The notes beneath the pieces are model-generated. The model did no database searches, had not been told where the DNA came from, and was given only the letters and a program-made list of their open reading frames with translations. 64,000 bases of DNA from a virus, in IMG/VR virus record IMGVR_UViG_3300020312_000068, positions 18,022 through 82,021 of that record, one strand, 5' to 3'. The position numbers and the translations under genes were made by a program. This document shows, piece after piece, positions 35,352 to 44,813 of this stretch. Every line of letters starts with the position of its first letter. Positions within the stretch are counted from its first letter, which is position 1.

Positions 35352-38300
35352 ATGGCACAGAATACGAATCTAAACATATCTCCCTATTTTGACGACTTTG
35401 ATGACGACAAAGGGTTTTTAAAGGTATTGTTTAAGCCTGGATTTCCAGTACAGGCAAGAGAACTAACTACACTCCAATCACTCCTACAGAACCAGATAGA
35501 CACGTTTGGTCAAGGTGTGTATAAAGAGGGTAGTATGGTGGTACCTGGTGGTACTACACTTAATAGGAATTATCCTGTTGTTTTAGTTCAGAATAACTAT
35601 CTGAACCTACCTTTAGAATTGTATAGAGATTCACTTAACGGCAAGGTTGTGAAGGGTGCCACTTCAAACATCCGTGCTAGAGTTAATTTTTCAATCAGTT
35701 CTACAGAGTCAACTCGTGGATATGTTTCATTCTATATTACCTATCTAACTAAAGCAGATGATAATGTAACCAGTGTATTCCAAGCTGGTGAGATATTAAC
35801 TTGTGAGGAAGATATTACTTATAGTACCTCTACTATTGTTGCTGGTACTCCCCTTGCTCAACTATTAAACTCTAATAGTACTGCTGTTGGTTCTACTGCC
35901 AACATTGGTAAAGGTGTTTACTTTGTTCGTGGATACTTTGTACCTGTAGCAGAGCAGACTTTAATACTTGATCAATATTCTAATACTCCATCTTATAAGG
36001 TTGGACTTAAGGTAGAAGAGAGAATTATAACTGCTGATGAGGATGCTACCCTATATGACAATGCTATAGGTAGCACAAACTTCTCAGCACCAGGTGCAGA
36101 TAGATTTAAAATCAACCTAACCCTAGTTAAGAAAGCACTTGCTGATCCTAACTCTGCTGACTTTATTGAACTCTTACGTACTAACGTTGGTAAGATTGAG
36201 AAGAAAGTTGAGCGTAGTGATCTTGGGTTTATTAATGATATACTTGCCACTAGAACTAAAGAAGAGTCTGGTGACTATTATGTCAAGAGATTTAGTGTTG
36301 ACGTAAGGGAGAACCTTAACGACGCATTTAATAATGGGGTCTTTACCAGTGATCAGACCACACAGGATGGTGCTACACCTACTGAGGATAAGCTTGCTGT
36401 ACAAGTCTCTCCAGGTACTGCTTATGTTTCTGGTTATAGAACAGAGAAACTAGCAAATACATTTAAGGATTCGGACAAGCCCCGCACATTTACTGCTGCT
36501 GATTCACAGTCTATTACTTCAGACTTTGGTAACTATGTTCTGATTAGTAATCTGTTCGGTGGTGTTCAATTATATGATACTGTTAGTTTACATAATGAGA
36601 AGATTGCTACTGGTGGTAACGCAAATGGTGACACCATAGGACAAGCAAGAGTTTTTGGATTCTCATTTGAGAGTGGTGCTAGAGATACTACTGCTACAAA
36701 ATATCAACTTGCTTTAGCAGATGTTGATCTGTTTACAACTGTTACTATTGGTAGTACTGCTATAGTAGGAGATAAGAAGTATGTTGGTATGACATCTGGT
36801 GCTACTGGATATTCTAGGACCAATGGTACTGTTACTTCTGTTACCTTTGAACAGGTGACTGGTAACTTCGCAGTTAATGAGACTATTGCTTTAGAAGAGA
36901 ATCCTACTGCCAGTATTGCTACTATCAGTGCTGTTACTTCTTATCAGTTTACTGACTGTAAGTCATTCTATAAGGCTGGATTTACTGCTGATATAGATTT
37001 AGATCTTAGATCAACTGTAGCTGCTAATGCTCCTGTATTAAGCAGTACATCTGGTAACGCAACTGCTACTTTAACTGCTAGTCTATCTAATTTCTCAGCA
37101 CAGTTGAGGAAGAATGATGTACTTGCTATCAGTAACAATAACTTGTCACATCAGGTTAGAGTCACTAGCATAACAAATGCTGGTGAGATCGCTATTGAAA
37201 GGATCACCTCAAATAATTTAAACGATGGAGCAATCAGTGGAAACATCACATTACTCAGACCACAAATTAGGGAAGCTCAAAAGAGAACACTTATATCGGC
37301 AATTCCGAAAGCTGCCGTTAAGTCTACTTCCACTAACAGCTCTGGTAGTTCTGTTGCCCCTCTCGGATACTTCAGAAAGTCCTATTCAGTATCCGTTACT
37401 GGAGGAGCATTCTCCCTCTCTGCAGGATCTAATCTTACCTTCAGAGATCCCACAGATGGAGATGACTTCCAAGTCATTGCCACTGCTGGAACCAATGCGG
37501 GTACCTCTTACACCGTAGGTAATGGTATAGCAACCACTTCTAACCCAGGTGATGCTAGTGCTTCTATCACTGGATTAAATGCTGGTACTTCAGCTGCTAT
37601 TGTTATAGCAACTGTATACTCAAGTAATAGAACTGCGAAAGCAAAGACTACTGAGCGTATGAAGGTGCTTAGAGTCGATCATACTTATGGTGCTAGTGCT
37701 AATGGTTTAACACAAACTACTGCTGGTTATGGACATAGATTAGAAGATAAGTTTATATCTCTTGGATGTGCTGATGTATTCTCACTGAAGGCTGTATATG
37801 AGTCATCTAATTCTGATGATCCTGTAATACCTAACTGTGGTTATAGTAACCTTATAGGTAATTTTGCGATAGGTGATATATTAACAGGTGCTGAATCTGG
37901 TGCTAAAGCACAGATCGTATCATTTGATAGTACCACAGTGTACTATGTAATGTTGAATAAGAATGCTTTCTCTGGAGAGGAAGGTATATCTACTCCTGAT
38001 GCTAGTGGTAAGATTACTCTTGGAACCATTAAAACTGGTAGTGCTAATATCACATCATCGTTTGACTTAGATAATGGTCAAAGAGAACAGTATTATGATT
38101 ATTCTAGACTTGTAAGGAAGTCTGGTTATGCTGCTCCTACACGTAGAATCTTAGTTATCTTCGATAGATTCTCCACAACTTCTGGAGATGGATTCTATAG
38201 TGTTGATTCCTATTCTTCTGATGATTATAAAGAAATACCTACCTTTGGTACAATTCCATTAAGAAACGGTTTAGACTTCCGTCCAATGGTTCCTGCTGCC

Positions 38301-41300
38301 ATCTCAGGGTCAGGTACAAGGCTATCACCATTCTTACATTCTTCTAATGATTATTTTGGTTTCAGTACTAGAGCATTCACTGGTAACCTTGTAGGTCTAC
38401 CAGGACAGGCAGATACCACTATTCTTTCCTATGAGTATTACCTAGGTAGAATAGACAAACTTAGCATGAATAAAGATAATAAGATTATCATTGCTAAGGG
38501 TGAACCATCTGAGACTCCTGTCGAACCATCTGATCCAGAAGACGCTATGCTTCTGGCAACTATTACTATTCAACCTTATGTCTTTGATATTGATGAAGAT
38601 GTCACTATCACACAGACAAACTTTAAGAGATATACATTTAGAGATATTCAACAGCTTGAGCACAGAATCAAGACTCTTGAATACTATACACAGTTATCAC
38701 TACTAGAAGCTGAGACTGCTACCTTTGCTGTTAGAGATAGCAATGGTATGGATAGATTTAAGAATGGATTTATCGTTGATAACTTTGCGTCACTAGCAAC
38801 CAGTGATACATTCCACCCTGACTATAGAGTATCAGTTGACTTTGATGAGGGTCATTTACGTCCTTCCCACTATACAACTAACCTTCCTCTGATTGTTAGT
38901 TCCACCTCTACTAATATTCAACAAACAGGTGATCTAGTAACACTACCATATACTGACTTAGTATTGGTTGATCAACCTTATGCTTCTGCTTTAGAGAATG
39001 TAAACCCATTCAACGTCTTTACTTTCATTGGAGATATTAAATTAACTCCAGAAACTGATGACTGGGTAGACACTAAGACACTCGCTGCTATCCAAGGACC
39101 AGTTGTAGAAGGTAACTACATGACAACTGTTAGAGAGTTTGGTGCTGATCAGAATGGTCTAACACCTATTCAGTGGGGTTCATGGCAGACAACATGGTCT
39201 GGTACTGTATGGCAGACACGTCAAGTCACAACAGGTAAAGGTAAGAACAGACGTACCAGAACTGAGAGATTCTCAAGAGTTAGAACAGATCAGTCAAGAA
39301 CTGGTATTCGCCATAGTATTACACCTATTATTGAACAACAGAGTCTTGGTAACAGGATTGTATCTGTTGAGCATATTCAAAATATGCGTTCTAGGAACAT
39401 TGAATTTAAGGGTGAGAAACTCAAGCCAAGGACACGTTTCTATGCTTTCTTTGATGGTGTAGATGTTAAGGCATATATCACTCCTAAACTTCTTGAGGTA
39501 ACTAAGAATCCTAATGATGATTCTGATACTAACTCAACTCCTTTCCAGGTTGGTGAGACAGTTAAAGGTCTTACATCTGGATGTACACTAAGAATTTTGG
39601 AACCTAACCATGAGCACAATACAAACCCATACACAGGTACAAGTATTTCCTCAGTTTCAGATTACACTGCCAACCTGGCATGGATTAATCTTGACACTAA
39701 CGCTCTCGCTGCTCAAGCTCTCGGAGCTTATTCTGGCAACCCAATCCCTAATGAGATCTTGGTTGGACAGTCTTCAGGTGCTCGTGCGAAAGTTAAAGAG
39801 AGAAGATTAATTACAGATGGTGCTGGATTCCTGAAGGGAACATTCTTTATACCAGAACCTAACGTATCTACTAATCCTAAGTTTAAGACTGGTACACGTA
39901 TCTTCCGTCTATCTGATACAACTAATGATTCACAAGTACAAGGTGAATCAGAGTCTAGTGCTCAGACAGAATACTCTGCTACTGGTATTCTCCAGACTCA
40001 GCAGGAAACTATTATTTCTGTACGTAATGCTCAAGTTGATGAGCAGAGATTTACACAGAACAGAACCTTATGGTCTGACCCTCTTGCTCAAACATTCTTG
40101 ATTCAAGATGAGGACTTAGAAGGTGGTGTATTCTTAACTAAGATCGATCTATTCTTCCAACAGAAGGATTCTGAGATCCCAGTTGCTATTGATATTCGTA
40201 CCGTAGAAAATGGTACCCCAACACAGGTAATCGTTCCATTCTCTAAGGTAATCAAGAAGGCAGCTGACGTAGTTACATCAGCAGATGCTTCTACACCAAC
40301 AACATTTGTATTTGAGTCTCCAGTATTCATAGGACATCAACAGGAACATGCTATTGTTGTCACATCTGACTCAAACCAATATAAAGTATTCATCTCACTT
40401 CTAGGTGAAGATGCTATTGATGCTGCTCACGCAGGAGAGAAGATCTCTGAGCAGCCATATATCGGTGTTCTATTCAAATCACAGAACGCTTCTACTTGGA
40501 CACCATCTCAGTTTGAAGACTTGATGTTCAAGATCTATAGAGCAGACTTTACTCTACCTACTACTCTTGCTCAGTCTAAGTTGATTCTTAACAACGCAAC
40601 ACTGGAAGAGAATAATGGTGGATTTGTAAGTGCTCTACCAAACGCCTTTGCCACAACTGATGATCAGGCATATGTTGATGTCTTCCATAGCAATCATGGT
40701 ATGCAATCATCTGCTAACTATGTTGTTGTAGATGGTGTTAAATCTGAAGTTGGTGATACCACACTTAAAGTTGCTCTTGCTGCTTCAGGTGTATCACAGA
40801 TAACAGTACAGAATGCTGCTAACTTCCATCTTTGTATAGGTGGTAACGCAACACAAGCTGCTAGTTTAAATTCAGGAAATACTGGACCAGGTAATGCTGC
40901 TCCTGCTGTTTCCAATACAAACCCAGGCTTTGTTAAGATCGGTGATGAAATTATAGCTTATGAGCATATCAATACAGGTTCTCCTGATTGGATTATTGAT
41001 ATCTTAGGACATAATGCTGCTTCTGTAAGTGGTAGAAATTGGGATCCTGTTACTAATTCAGGTTCTGCTACAGGTACTGCTCATCTTATAGAGGCTACCG
41101 TAGAGTGTTATAACCTTGCTGGTATACCTCTGACAAAGATTAACGGTACACATCATACATCTACATTTGGTGGTCTGACTTCTTTAAATAGTCCACACAA
41201 ATATAGACTAAACATTACTGGAGTTAAAGCACATAAAACAATCAGTGCTGGAGGGGATGGTGTAACCATTTCCCAAAACATACCTTGGGATGTGCTAACT

Positions 41301-42017
41301 CCACAAATACAAACTCAGACACAACCTGGCTGTAGCATTAGTGCTAGAGCATTGGGTACAAGTGGAACCTCATGTGGTCCATTCCCATCAGGATATACTG
41401 CTGAGACATCATTCGTTAAGGATACAACATTCAGAGATATTACTTTGAATGATATCAATTACTTCCTTGCTACTAAGGTCATTGCTTCTAAGCAAAATGA
41501 AATTAGCAATATGTCTGGAGGTAAATCACTTGACGTAGAATTAAACTTCTTCTCTGACGCAAGTCACTTATCACCTGTTGTTGATACTCAGAGAATGAGT
41601 GTCACTACCACTGCTAACCTCATCAACAACTGGACTCCTTCTGCTGGAGTAGGTGATGAGAATGCTGCTATATACATCACTAGACTCGCTAGACTTGATA
41701 ACTCAGCTACGGGTGTTAAGGTTGCGTTGGCAGCAAACAACTTTGAATTCTCTAATCTCTGCTTAATGTATAAGTTAGTACCTGTAGGTTACACTGGAGA
41801 TACTGATGATTTGAATTTTGAATATTTCAATACTACTGGTATACCTGACAGTGGAGACATGGTTCCTCAAAATGATCCATTTGTCTGGACAGATTATGAG
41901 TTTACCGTTGAAGATGCTCCTGCTTATGATGGATTCCAACTTAAAATCGTACTTAGAAATTACAATCAACCGTACATCCCAAGAGTCAAAGATTTAAGAA
42001 TCATTGCATTGGCATAA
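35352..42017 (+). CDS. DUF4815-type baseplate/tail-fibre structural protein, 2,221 residues
   Basis: The N-terminus (NISPYFDDFDDDKGFLKVLFKPG, then FPVQARELTTLQSLLQNQI) is the signature I associate with the DUF4815 family of cyanophage virion proteins that occupy the gp9/gp10 position and attach fibres to the baseplate. The middle (about 750-1300) is rich in beta and Gly. Residues about 1292-1390 are basic and conserved-looking (GKGKNRRTRTERFSRVRTDQ). Near 1560-1700 lies a regular domain (DPLAQTFLIQDEDLEGGVFLTKIDLFFQ). It is longer than most family members I know. It starts immediately after the gp8 stop. Confidence 0.75.
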   Translation: MAQNTNLNISPYFDDFDDDKGFLKVLFKPGFPVQARELTTLQSLLQNQIDTFGQGVYKEGSMVVPGGTTLNRNYPVVLVQNNYLNLPLELYRDSLNGKVVKGATSNIRARVNFSISSTESTRGYVSFYITYLTKADDNVTSVFQAGEILTCEEDITYSTSTIVAGTPLAQLLNSNSTAVGSTANIGKGVYFVRGYFVPVAEQTLILDQYSNTPSYKVGLKVEERIITADEDATLYDNAIGSTNFSAPGADRFKINLTLVKKALADPNSADFIELLRTNVGKIEKKVERSDLGFINDILATRTKEESGDYYVKRFSVDVRENLNDAFNNGVFTSDQTTQDGATPTEDKLAVQVSPGTAYVSGYRTEKLANTFKDSDKPRTFTAADSQSITSDFGNYVLISNLFGGVQLYDTVSLHNEKIATGGNANGDTIGQARVFGFSFESGARDTTATKYQLALADVDLFTTVTIGSTAIVGDKKYVGMTSGATGYSRTNGTVTSVTFEQVTGNFAVNETIALEENPTASIATISAVTSYQFTDCKSFYKAGFTADIDLDLRSTVAANAPVLSSTSGNATATLTASLSNFSAQLRKNDVLAISNNNLSHQVRVTSITNAGEIAIERITSNNLNDGAISGNITLLRPQIREAQKRTLISAIPKAAVKSTSTNSSGSSVAPLGYFRKSYSVSVTGGAFSLSAGSNLTFRDPTDGDDFQVIATAGTNAGTSYTVGNGIATTSNPGDASASITGLNAGTSAAIVIATVYSSNRTAKAKTTERMKVLRVDHTYGASANGLTQTTAGYGHRLEDKFISLGCADVFSLKAVYESSNSDDPVIPNCGYSNLIGNFAIGDILTGAESGAKAQIVSFDSTTVYYVMLNKNAFSGEEGISTPDASGKITLGTIKTGSANITSSFDLDNGQREQYYDYSRLVRKSGYAAPTRRILVIFDRFSTTSGDGFYSVDSYSSDDYKEIPTFGTIPLRNGLDFRPMVPAAISGSGTRLSPFLHSSNDYFGFSTRAFTGNLVGLPGQADTTILSYEYYLGRIDKLSMNKDNKIIIAKGEPSETPVEPSDPEDAMLLATITIQPYVFDIDEDVTITQTNFKRYTFRDIQQLEHRIKTLEYYTQLSLLEAETATFAVRDSNGMDRFKNGFIVDNFASLATSDTFHPDYRVSVDFDEGHLRPSHYTTNLPLIVSSTSTNIQQTGDLVTLPYTDLVLVDQPYASALENVNPFNVFTFIGDIKLTPETDDWVDTKTLAAIQGPVVEGNYMTTVREFGADQNGLTPIQWGSWQTTWSGTVWQTRQVTTGKGKNRRTRTERFSRVRTDQSRTGIRHSITPIIEQQSLGNRIVSVEHIQNMRSRNIEFKGEKLKPRTRFYAFFDGVDVKAYITPKLLEVTKNPNDDSDTNSTPFQVGETVKGLTSGCTLRILEPNHEHNTNPYTGTSISSVSDYTANLAWINLDTNALAAQALGAYSGNPIPNEILVGQSSGARAKVKERRLITDGAGFLKGTFFIPEPNVSTNPKFKTGTRIFRLSDTTNDSQVQGESESSAQTEYSATGILQTQQETIISVRNAQVDEQRFTQNRTLWSDPLAQTFLIQDEDLEGGVFLTKIDLFFQQKDSEIPVAIDIRTVENGTPTQVIVPFSKVIKKAADVVTSADASTPTTFVFESPVFIGHQQEHAIVVTSDSNQYKVFISLLGEDAIDAAHAGEKISEQPYIGVLFKSQNASTWTPSQFEDLMFKIYRADFTLPTTLAQSKLILNNATLEENNGGFVSALPNAFATTDDQAYVDVFHSNHGMQSSANYVVVDGVKSEVGDTTLKVALAASGVSQITVQNAANFHLCIGGNATQAASLNSGNTGPGNAAPAVSNTNPGFVKIGDEIIAYEHINTGSPDWIIDILGHNAASVSGRNWDPVTNSGSATGTAHLIEATVECYNLAGIPLTKINGTHHTSTFGGLTSLNSPHKYRLNITGVKAHKTISAGGDGVTISQNIPWDVLTPQIQTQTQPGCSISARALGTSGTSCGPFPSGYTAETSFVKDTTFRDITLNDINYFLATKVIASKQNEISNMSGGKSLDVELNFFSDASHLSPVVDTQRMSVTTTANLINNWTPSAGVGDENAAIYITRLARLDNSATGVKVALAANNFEFSNLCLMYKLVPVGYTGDTDDLNFEYFNTTGIPDSGDMVPQNDPFVWTDYEFTVEDAPAYDGFQLKIVLRNYNQPYIPRVKDLRIIALA

Positions 42018-42316
42018 TGGAAGATTTTGAAGCATACGCAAGGTCACGAGAGAAGGAAATTCTCACAAAGAAGGATGATAGGGGTGAAATAGACCCTCGT
42101 GACGAGAAAGGTTTAATTAAAGTAGAGGATCATAAGAATCTAGGAAGAGATCCAAATTCCAACGCTATCATTAATACTGATAGTGCTGGTTATCTTGCTT
42201 ATGTAAAAGCAAGGGAACGAGCTCGCTTAAAAGATAAGTCTGTTATGGACCTGAAGGACGAGATTACGGAACTCAAGGATATGCTTAAGGTTCTAGTAGA
42301 AAACAGTAATAAATAA
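42017..42316 (+). CDS. Small coiled-coil protein of the fibre block
   Basis: A 99-residue, highly charged protein. The N-terminus is MEDFEAYARSREKEILTKK, and residues 65-95 (ARERARLKDKSVMDLKDEITELKDMLKVL) form a clear heptad coiled coil. It overlaps the previous stop by one base (TAATG). It could be an assembly chaperone or a fibre trimerisation factor; this is inference from charge and position. Confidence 0.65.
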   Translation: MEDFEAYARSREKEILTKKDDRGEIDPRDEKGLIKVEDHKNLGRDPNSNAIINTDSAGYLAYVKARERARLKDKSVMDLKDEITELKDMLKVLVENSNK

Positions 42317-42322
42317 CATTGA

Positions 42323-42330
42323 GATAAATA
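42323..42330 (+). promoter_or_regulatory. Late promoter GATAAATA
   Basis: GATAAATA, 23 nt before the ATG at 42354. A second copy, AATAAATA, lies at 42308-42315 across the preceding stop codon. Confidence 0.7.
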
Positions 42331-42353
42331 CTCTTTAGGGAAAATTCTAGAGC

Positions 42354-42692
42354 ATGGCATCAGCTGTATCCAATCTATTGATTTACCAAGGTGCCGATTT
42401 CAACATCGACTTCTCAGTCGAGAACGATAACGGTACTGAATTTGATATGACGGGGTACTCAGCAGCGTGTAAGATCAAGAAGCATTACACAAGTAGTACT
42501 TCTACAACAGTTTCAACTGCTATCTTAACACCTGTTACCGCTGGACGCATCCAACTTTCTCTATCAGCTGCTCAGACTACCGCTATGAAGTCAGGCAGAT
42601 ATGTTTATGATGTTGTTATAACAGCAGCTTCTGGGTTAAAGACCAGAGTGCTTGAAGGTACAGTTAGTGTTCTGGAGGGGGTCACACTCTAA
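42354..42692 (+). CDS. Ig-like fibre-associated structural protein
   Basis: A 112-residue all-beta protein (NLLIYQGADFNIDFSVENDNG, MTGYSAACKIKKHY, GRYVYDVVITAASG). The pattern resembles the N-terminal beta-sandwich of siphophage upper baseplate protein BppU and similar domains, though this is an impression. It has its own late promoter and a TAATG overlap with the next gene, so it probably belongs to the fibre attachment machinery. Confidence 0.6.
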   Translation: MASAVSNLLIYQGADFNIDFSVENDNGTEFDMTGYSAACKIKKHYTSSTSTTVSTAILTPVTAGRIQLSLSAAQTTAMKSGRYVYDVVITAASGLKTRVLEGTVSVLEGVTL

Positions 42693-42913
42693 TGGCAAGA
42701 TTAAGATTTGGAGATCAATCAGTTCCAAGAGTTACACGAGTCGCCACTGGTGGTGGCGGTGGAACAGTTGGTGCTTTGGCCGACGTTGACCTGACAGATA
42801 CAAGTGAAGGCGGTTTACAGAATGGTGGAGTATTGGTATACAACTCCTCAAAAGCAAAATTTATACCAACAAATGTGCTAAACAACATCACAGTTAATGG
42901 GGGAACATTCTGA
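42692..42913 (+). CDS. Small fibre-associated protein ending in GGTF
   Basis: A 73-residue protein with a Gly run (ATGGGGGTVGALADVDL) and ending NNITVNGGTF. The larger fibre protein encoded immediately downstream ends TNTVDGGTF, so the two share a C-terminal tail. LADVDLT...GGVLVYNSS is a motif common in cyanophage fibres. Overlaps its neighbours by one base on each side. Confidence 0.65.
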   Translation: MARLRFGDQSVPRVTRVATGGGGGTVGALADVDLTDTSEGGLQNGGVLVYNSSKAKFIPTNVLNNITVNGGTF

Positions 42914-44592
42914 TGGCATCAAAGTTACTGGTAAAACGTAGTACGGGGACAGCTGCTCCAGGTACCGTTGATTTCGGTGAATTAGCCTTAACGGTTGGGA
43001 CAGGTACCCAAGCGAACCTCGGAGACAGACTGTTTGTTGGAGACAATAATAGTGCTGCTCAAGTGGTTGGTGGTAAATATTTCACCGACATGCTGGATCA
43101 AGTACACGGTGTAACAACCGCTGCTAGTGCTCTGATCGTAGACAGCAATAAGAAACTTGATGATTTCTATGTTGATGATGTTCAAATCAACGCTAATGAA
43201 GTCACAACAAGTACAACAGATTCTGACCTAATCATATCTGCCAATGGAACTGGTAAGGTTGTTTTACAAGATGGTCAGGAATTAGAATTTGGTACTACTG
43301 GCGATATAGAGTTTGTATGGAATGACTCTGACGCTGATGTACAAATAAGAAGATCAAGTGGTGGTAACGCTGCTGCTGCATTACTAATCCAAGACGACAT
43401 CCCCCTGAAGTTTGGATCTGGTAATGACGCACGTGTTTATTACGACGAAACAACACTAGACAAACTACGTTGGGCTGGTGCTGATCAAGAATTCGATTCA
43501 GGTGTTCAGGTTAAGTTTGCCGATAACACTACTGCTTCCAATACCACAACTGCTGCCGTAGTAATTACAGGTGGTTTAGGTGTTGGTGCTAAGGCATGGA
43601 TCAAAGATTTGAATGTAGATGATGACGCAACTATAGGTACTGCTGCTGGTGATACCTTAACAGTTAACTCAACAACTACCTTTAATAACGGTGTAACCTT
43701 CAGTGGTACACAAACCGTTTCTGGTACCATCAACCAGACTGGTGAGTTTACAATCGACCAGTTAAAGTTGGATGGTAATATCCTCTCTACCACTTCTGGT
43801 ACTGAGATGATTATCGACCCTTACCCTGCTGGTAATGATTCAGAGGGTTTGGTTATTATTAAAGGTGACTTACAGATTGATGGTACGACTACTACAGTCA
43901 ACAGTGCTTCAATGTCTGTTAATGATCCTACTATTGAATTAGGTGATCCTACAGTTACATTATCACTTACTACTGCTGCTACTTCTGGTGATACAGTTCT
44001 TACTGTTGACCGTGTTGTAGGACTTAATGTTGGTGATGACATCACTGGAACAAATATAGCAAACTCAACAAATATTCAATCTATCAATACTGGTCTTAAG
44101 CAAATTACTTTAGATCAGGCAATCACAGGAAACATCGATAGCGGTGGATCAATCGTCGCAACACGCGATGCTTCTGATGGCCTAGATAGAGGTGTGAAGG
44201 TACACTATCATGACGGTACTAATGCTAAGTTTGGTTTCTTCGGTTATGACCGTACAGGTGGTGCTGATGGAAATGGTGCTTGGACATTCATCGAGAATGC
44301 TACAGATACCAATACAGTATTTGGAGTAACAGGTAACCGTGGTACAGTTGTACTTGGTGATCTAGAACTCGATACCGATCTTGAAGTTCAATATGGTGGT
44401 ACAGGTGTTTCAACCTTTACCCAATATGGCGTTCCTTATGGTAACGGTGCCTCTGCTATGCAGGTAACAGCTGCTGCTAATATGGCATCACCTGGTACTG
44501 GTGATGATGCCACAACCTCCTATCAAGTTTTAACAGTCACCGCTGCTGGTGTTCCTGTTTGGACTAATACCGTCGATGGGGGTACGTTCTGA
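42913..44592 (+). CDS. Tail fibre protein, 559 residues
   Basis: Begins MASKLLVKRSTGTAAPGTVDFGELALT, a typical N-terminal attachment region of cyanophage fibres, followed by repeated beta segments (LIISANGTGKVVLQDGQELEFG; ATIGTAAGDTLTVNSTTTFNNGV) of a triple-stranded shaft, and ends in VDGGTF. It probably contacts the host surface or bridges to the distal fibre encoded at 44752. Confidence 0.75.
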   Translation: MASKLLVKRSTGTAAPGTVDFGELALTVGTGTQANLGDRLFVGDNNSAAQVVGGKYFTDMLDQVHGVTTAASALIVDSNKKLDDFYVDDVQINANEVTTSTTDSDLIISANGTGKVVLQDGQELEFGTTGDIEFVWNDSDADVQIRRSSGGNAAAALLIQDDIPLKFGSGNDARVYYDETTLDKLRWAGADQEFDSGVQVKFADNTTASNTTTAAVVITGGLGVGAKAWIKDLNVDDDATIGTAAGDTLTVNSTTTFNNGVTFSGTQTVSGTINQTGEFTIDQLKLDGNILSTTSGTEMIIDPYPAGNDSEGLVIIKGDLQIDGTTTTVNSASMSVNDPTIELGDPTVTLSLTTAATSGDTVLTVDRVVGLNVGDDITGTNIANSTNIQSINTGLKQITLDQAITGNIDSGGSIVATRDASDGLDRGVKVHYHDGTNAKFGFFGYDRTGGADGNGAWTFIENATDTNTVFGVTGNRGTVVLGDLELDTDLEVQYGGTGVSTFTQYGVPYGNGASAMQVTAAANMASPGTGDDATTSYQVLTVTAAGVPVWTNTVDGGTF

Positions 44593-44606
44593 CGTTCTTT
44601 TAAATC

Positions 44607-44813
44607 ATGGATGTAAACATCATTATTTCTACATTACAACGTAAAGTTGGTGAACTGACTCTCGCTAATACTATGCTTGAGGCAAAAGTCATAGATTTAA
44701 CAAACCAGTTAAATACTATAAACCAACAACAATCATCAGAGAATGCTATAAATGGCAACGAGGATCAAACTCAAAAGCTCGACGACGGCAAGCGCAACAC
44801 CGACGACTTCTGA
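44607..44813 (+). CDS. Small coiled-coil protein
   Basis: A 68-residue protein, MDVNIIISTLQRKVGELTLANTMLEAKVIDL..., with a regular leucine heptad over residues 5-40 and a disordered polar tail. It overlaps the next fibre gene by 62 nt, in a different frame. No Shine-Dalgarno is visible. A trimerisation or chaperone role is possible. Confidence 0.6.
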   Translation: MDVNIIISTLQRKVGELTLANTMLEAKVIDLTNQLNTINQQQSSENAINGNEDQTQKLDDGKRNTDDF

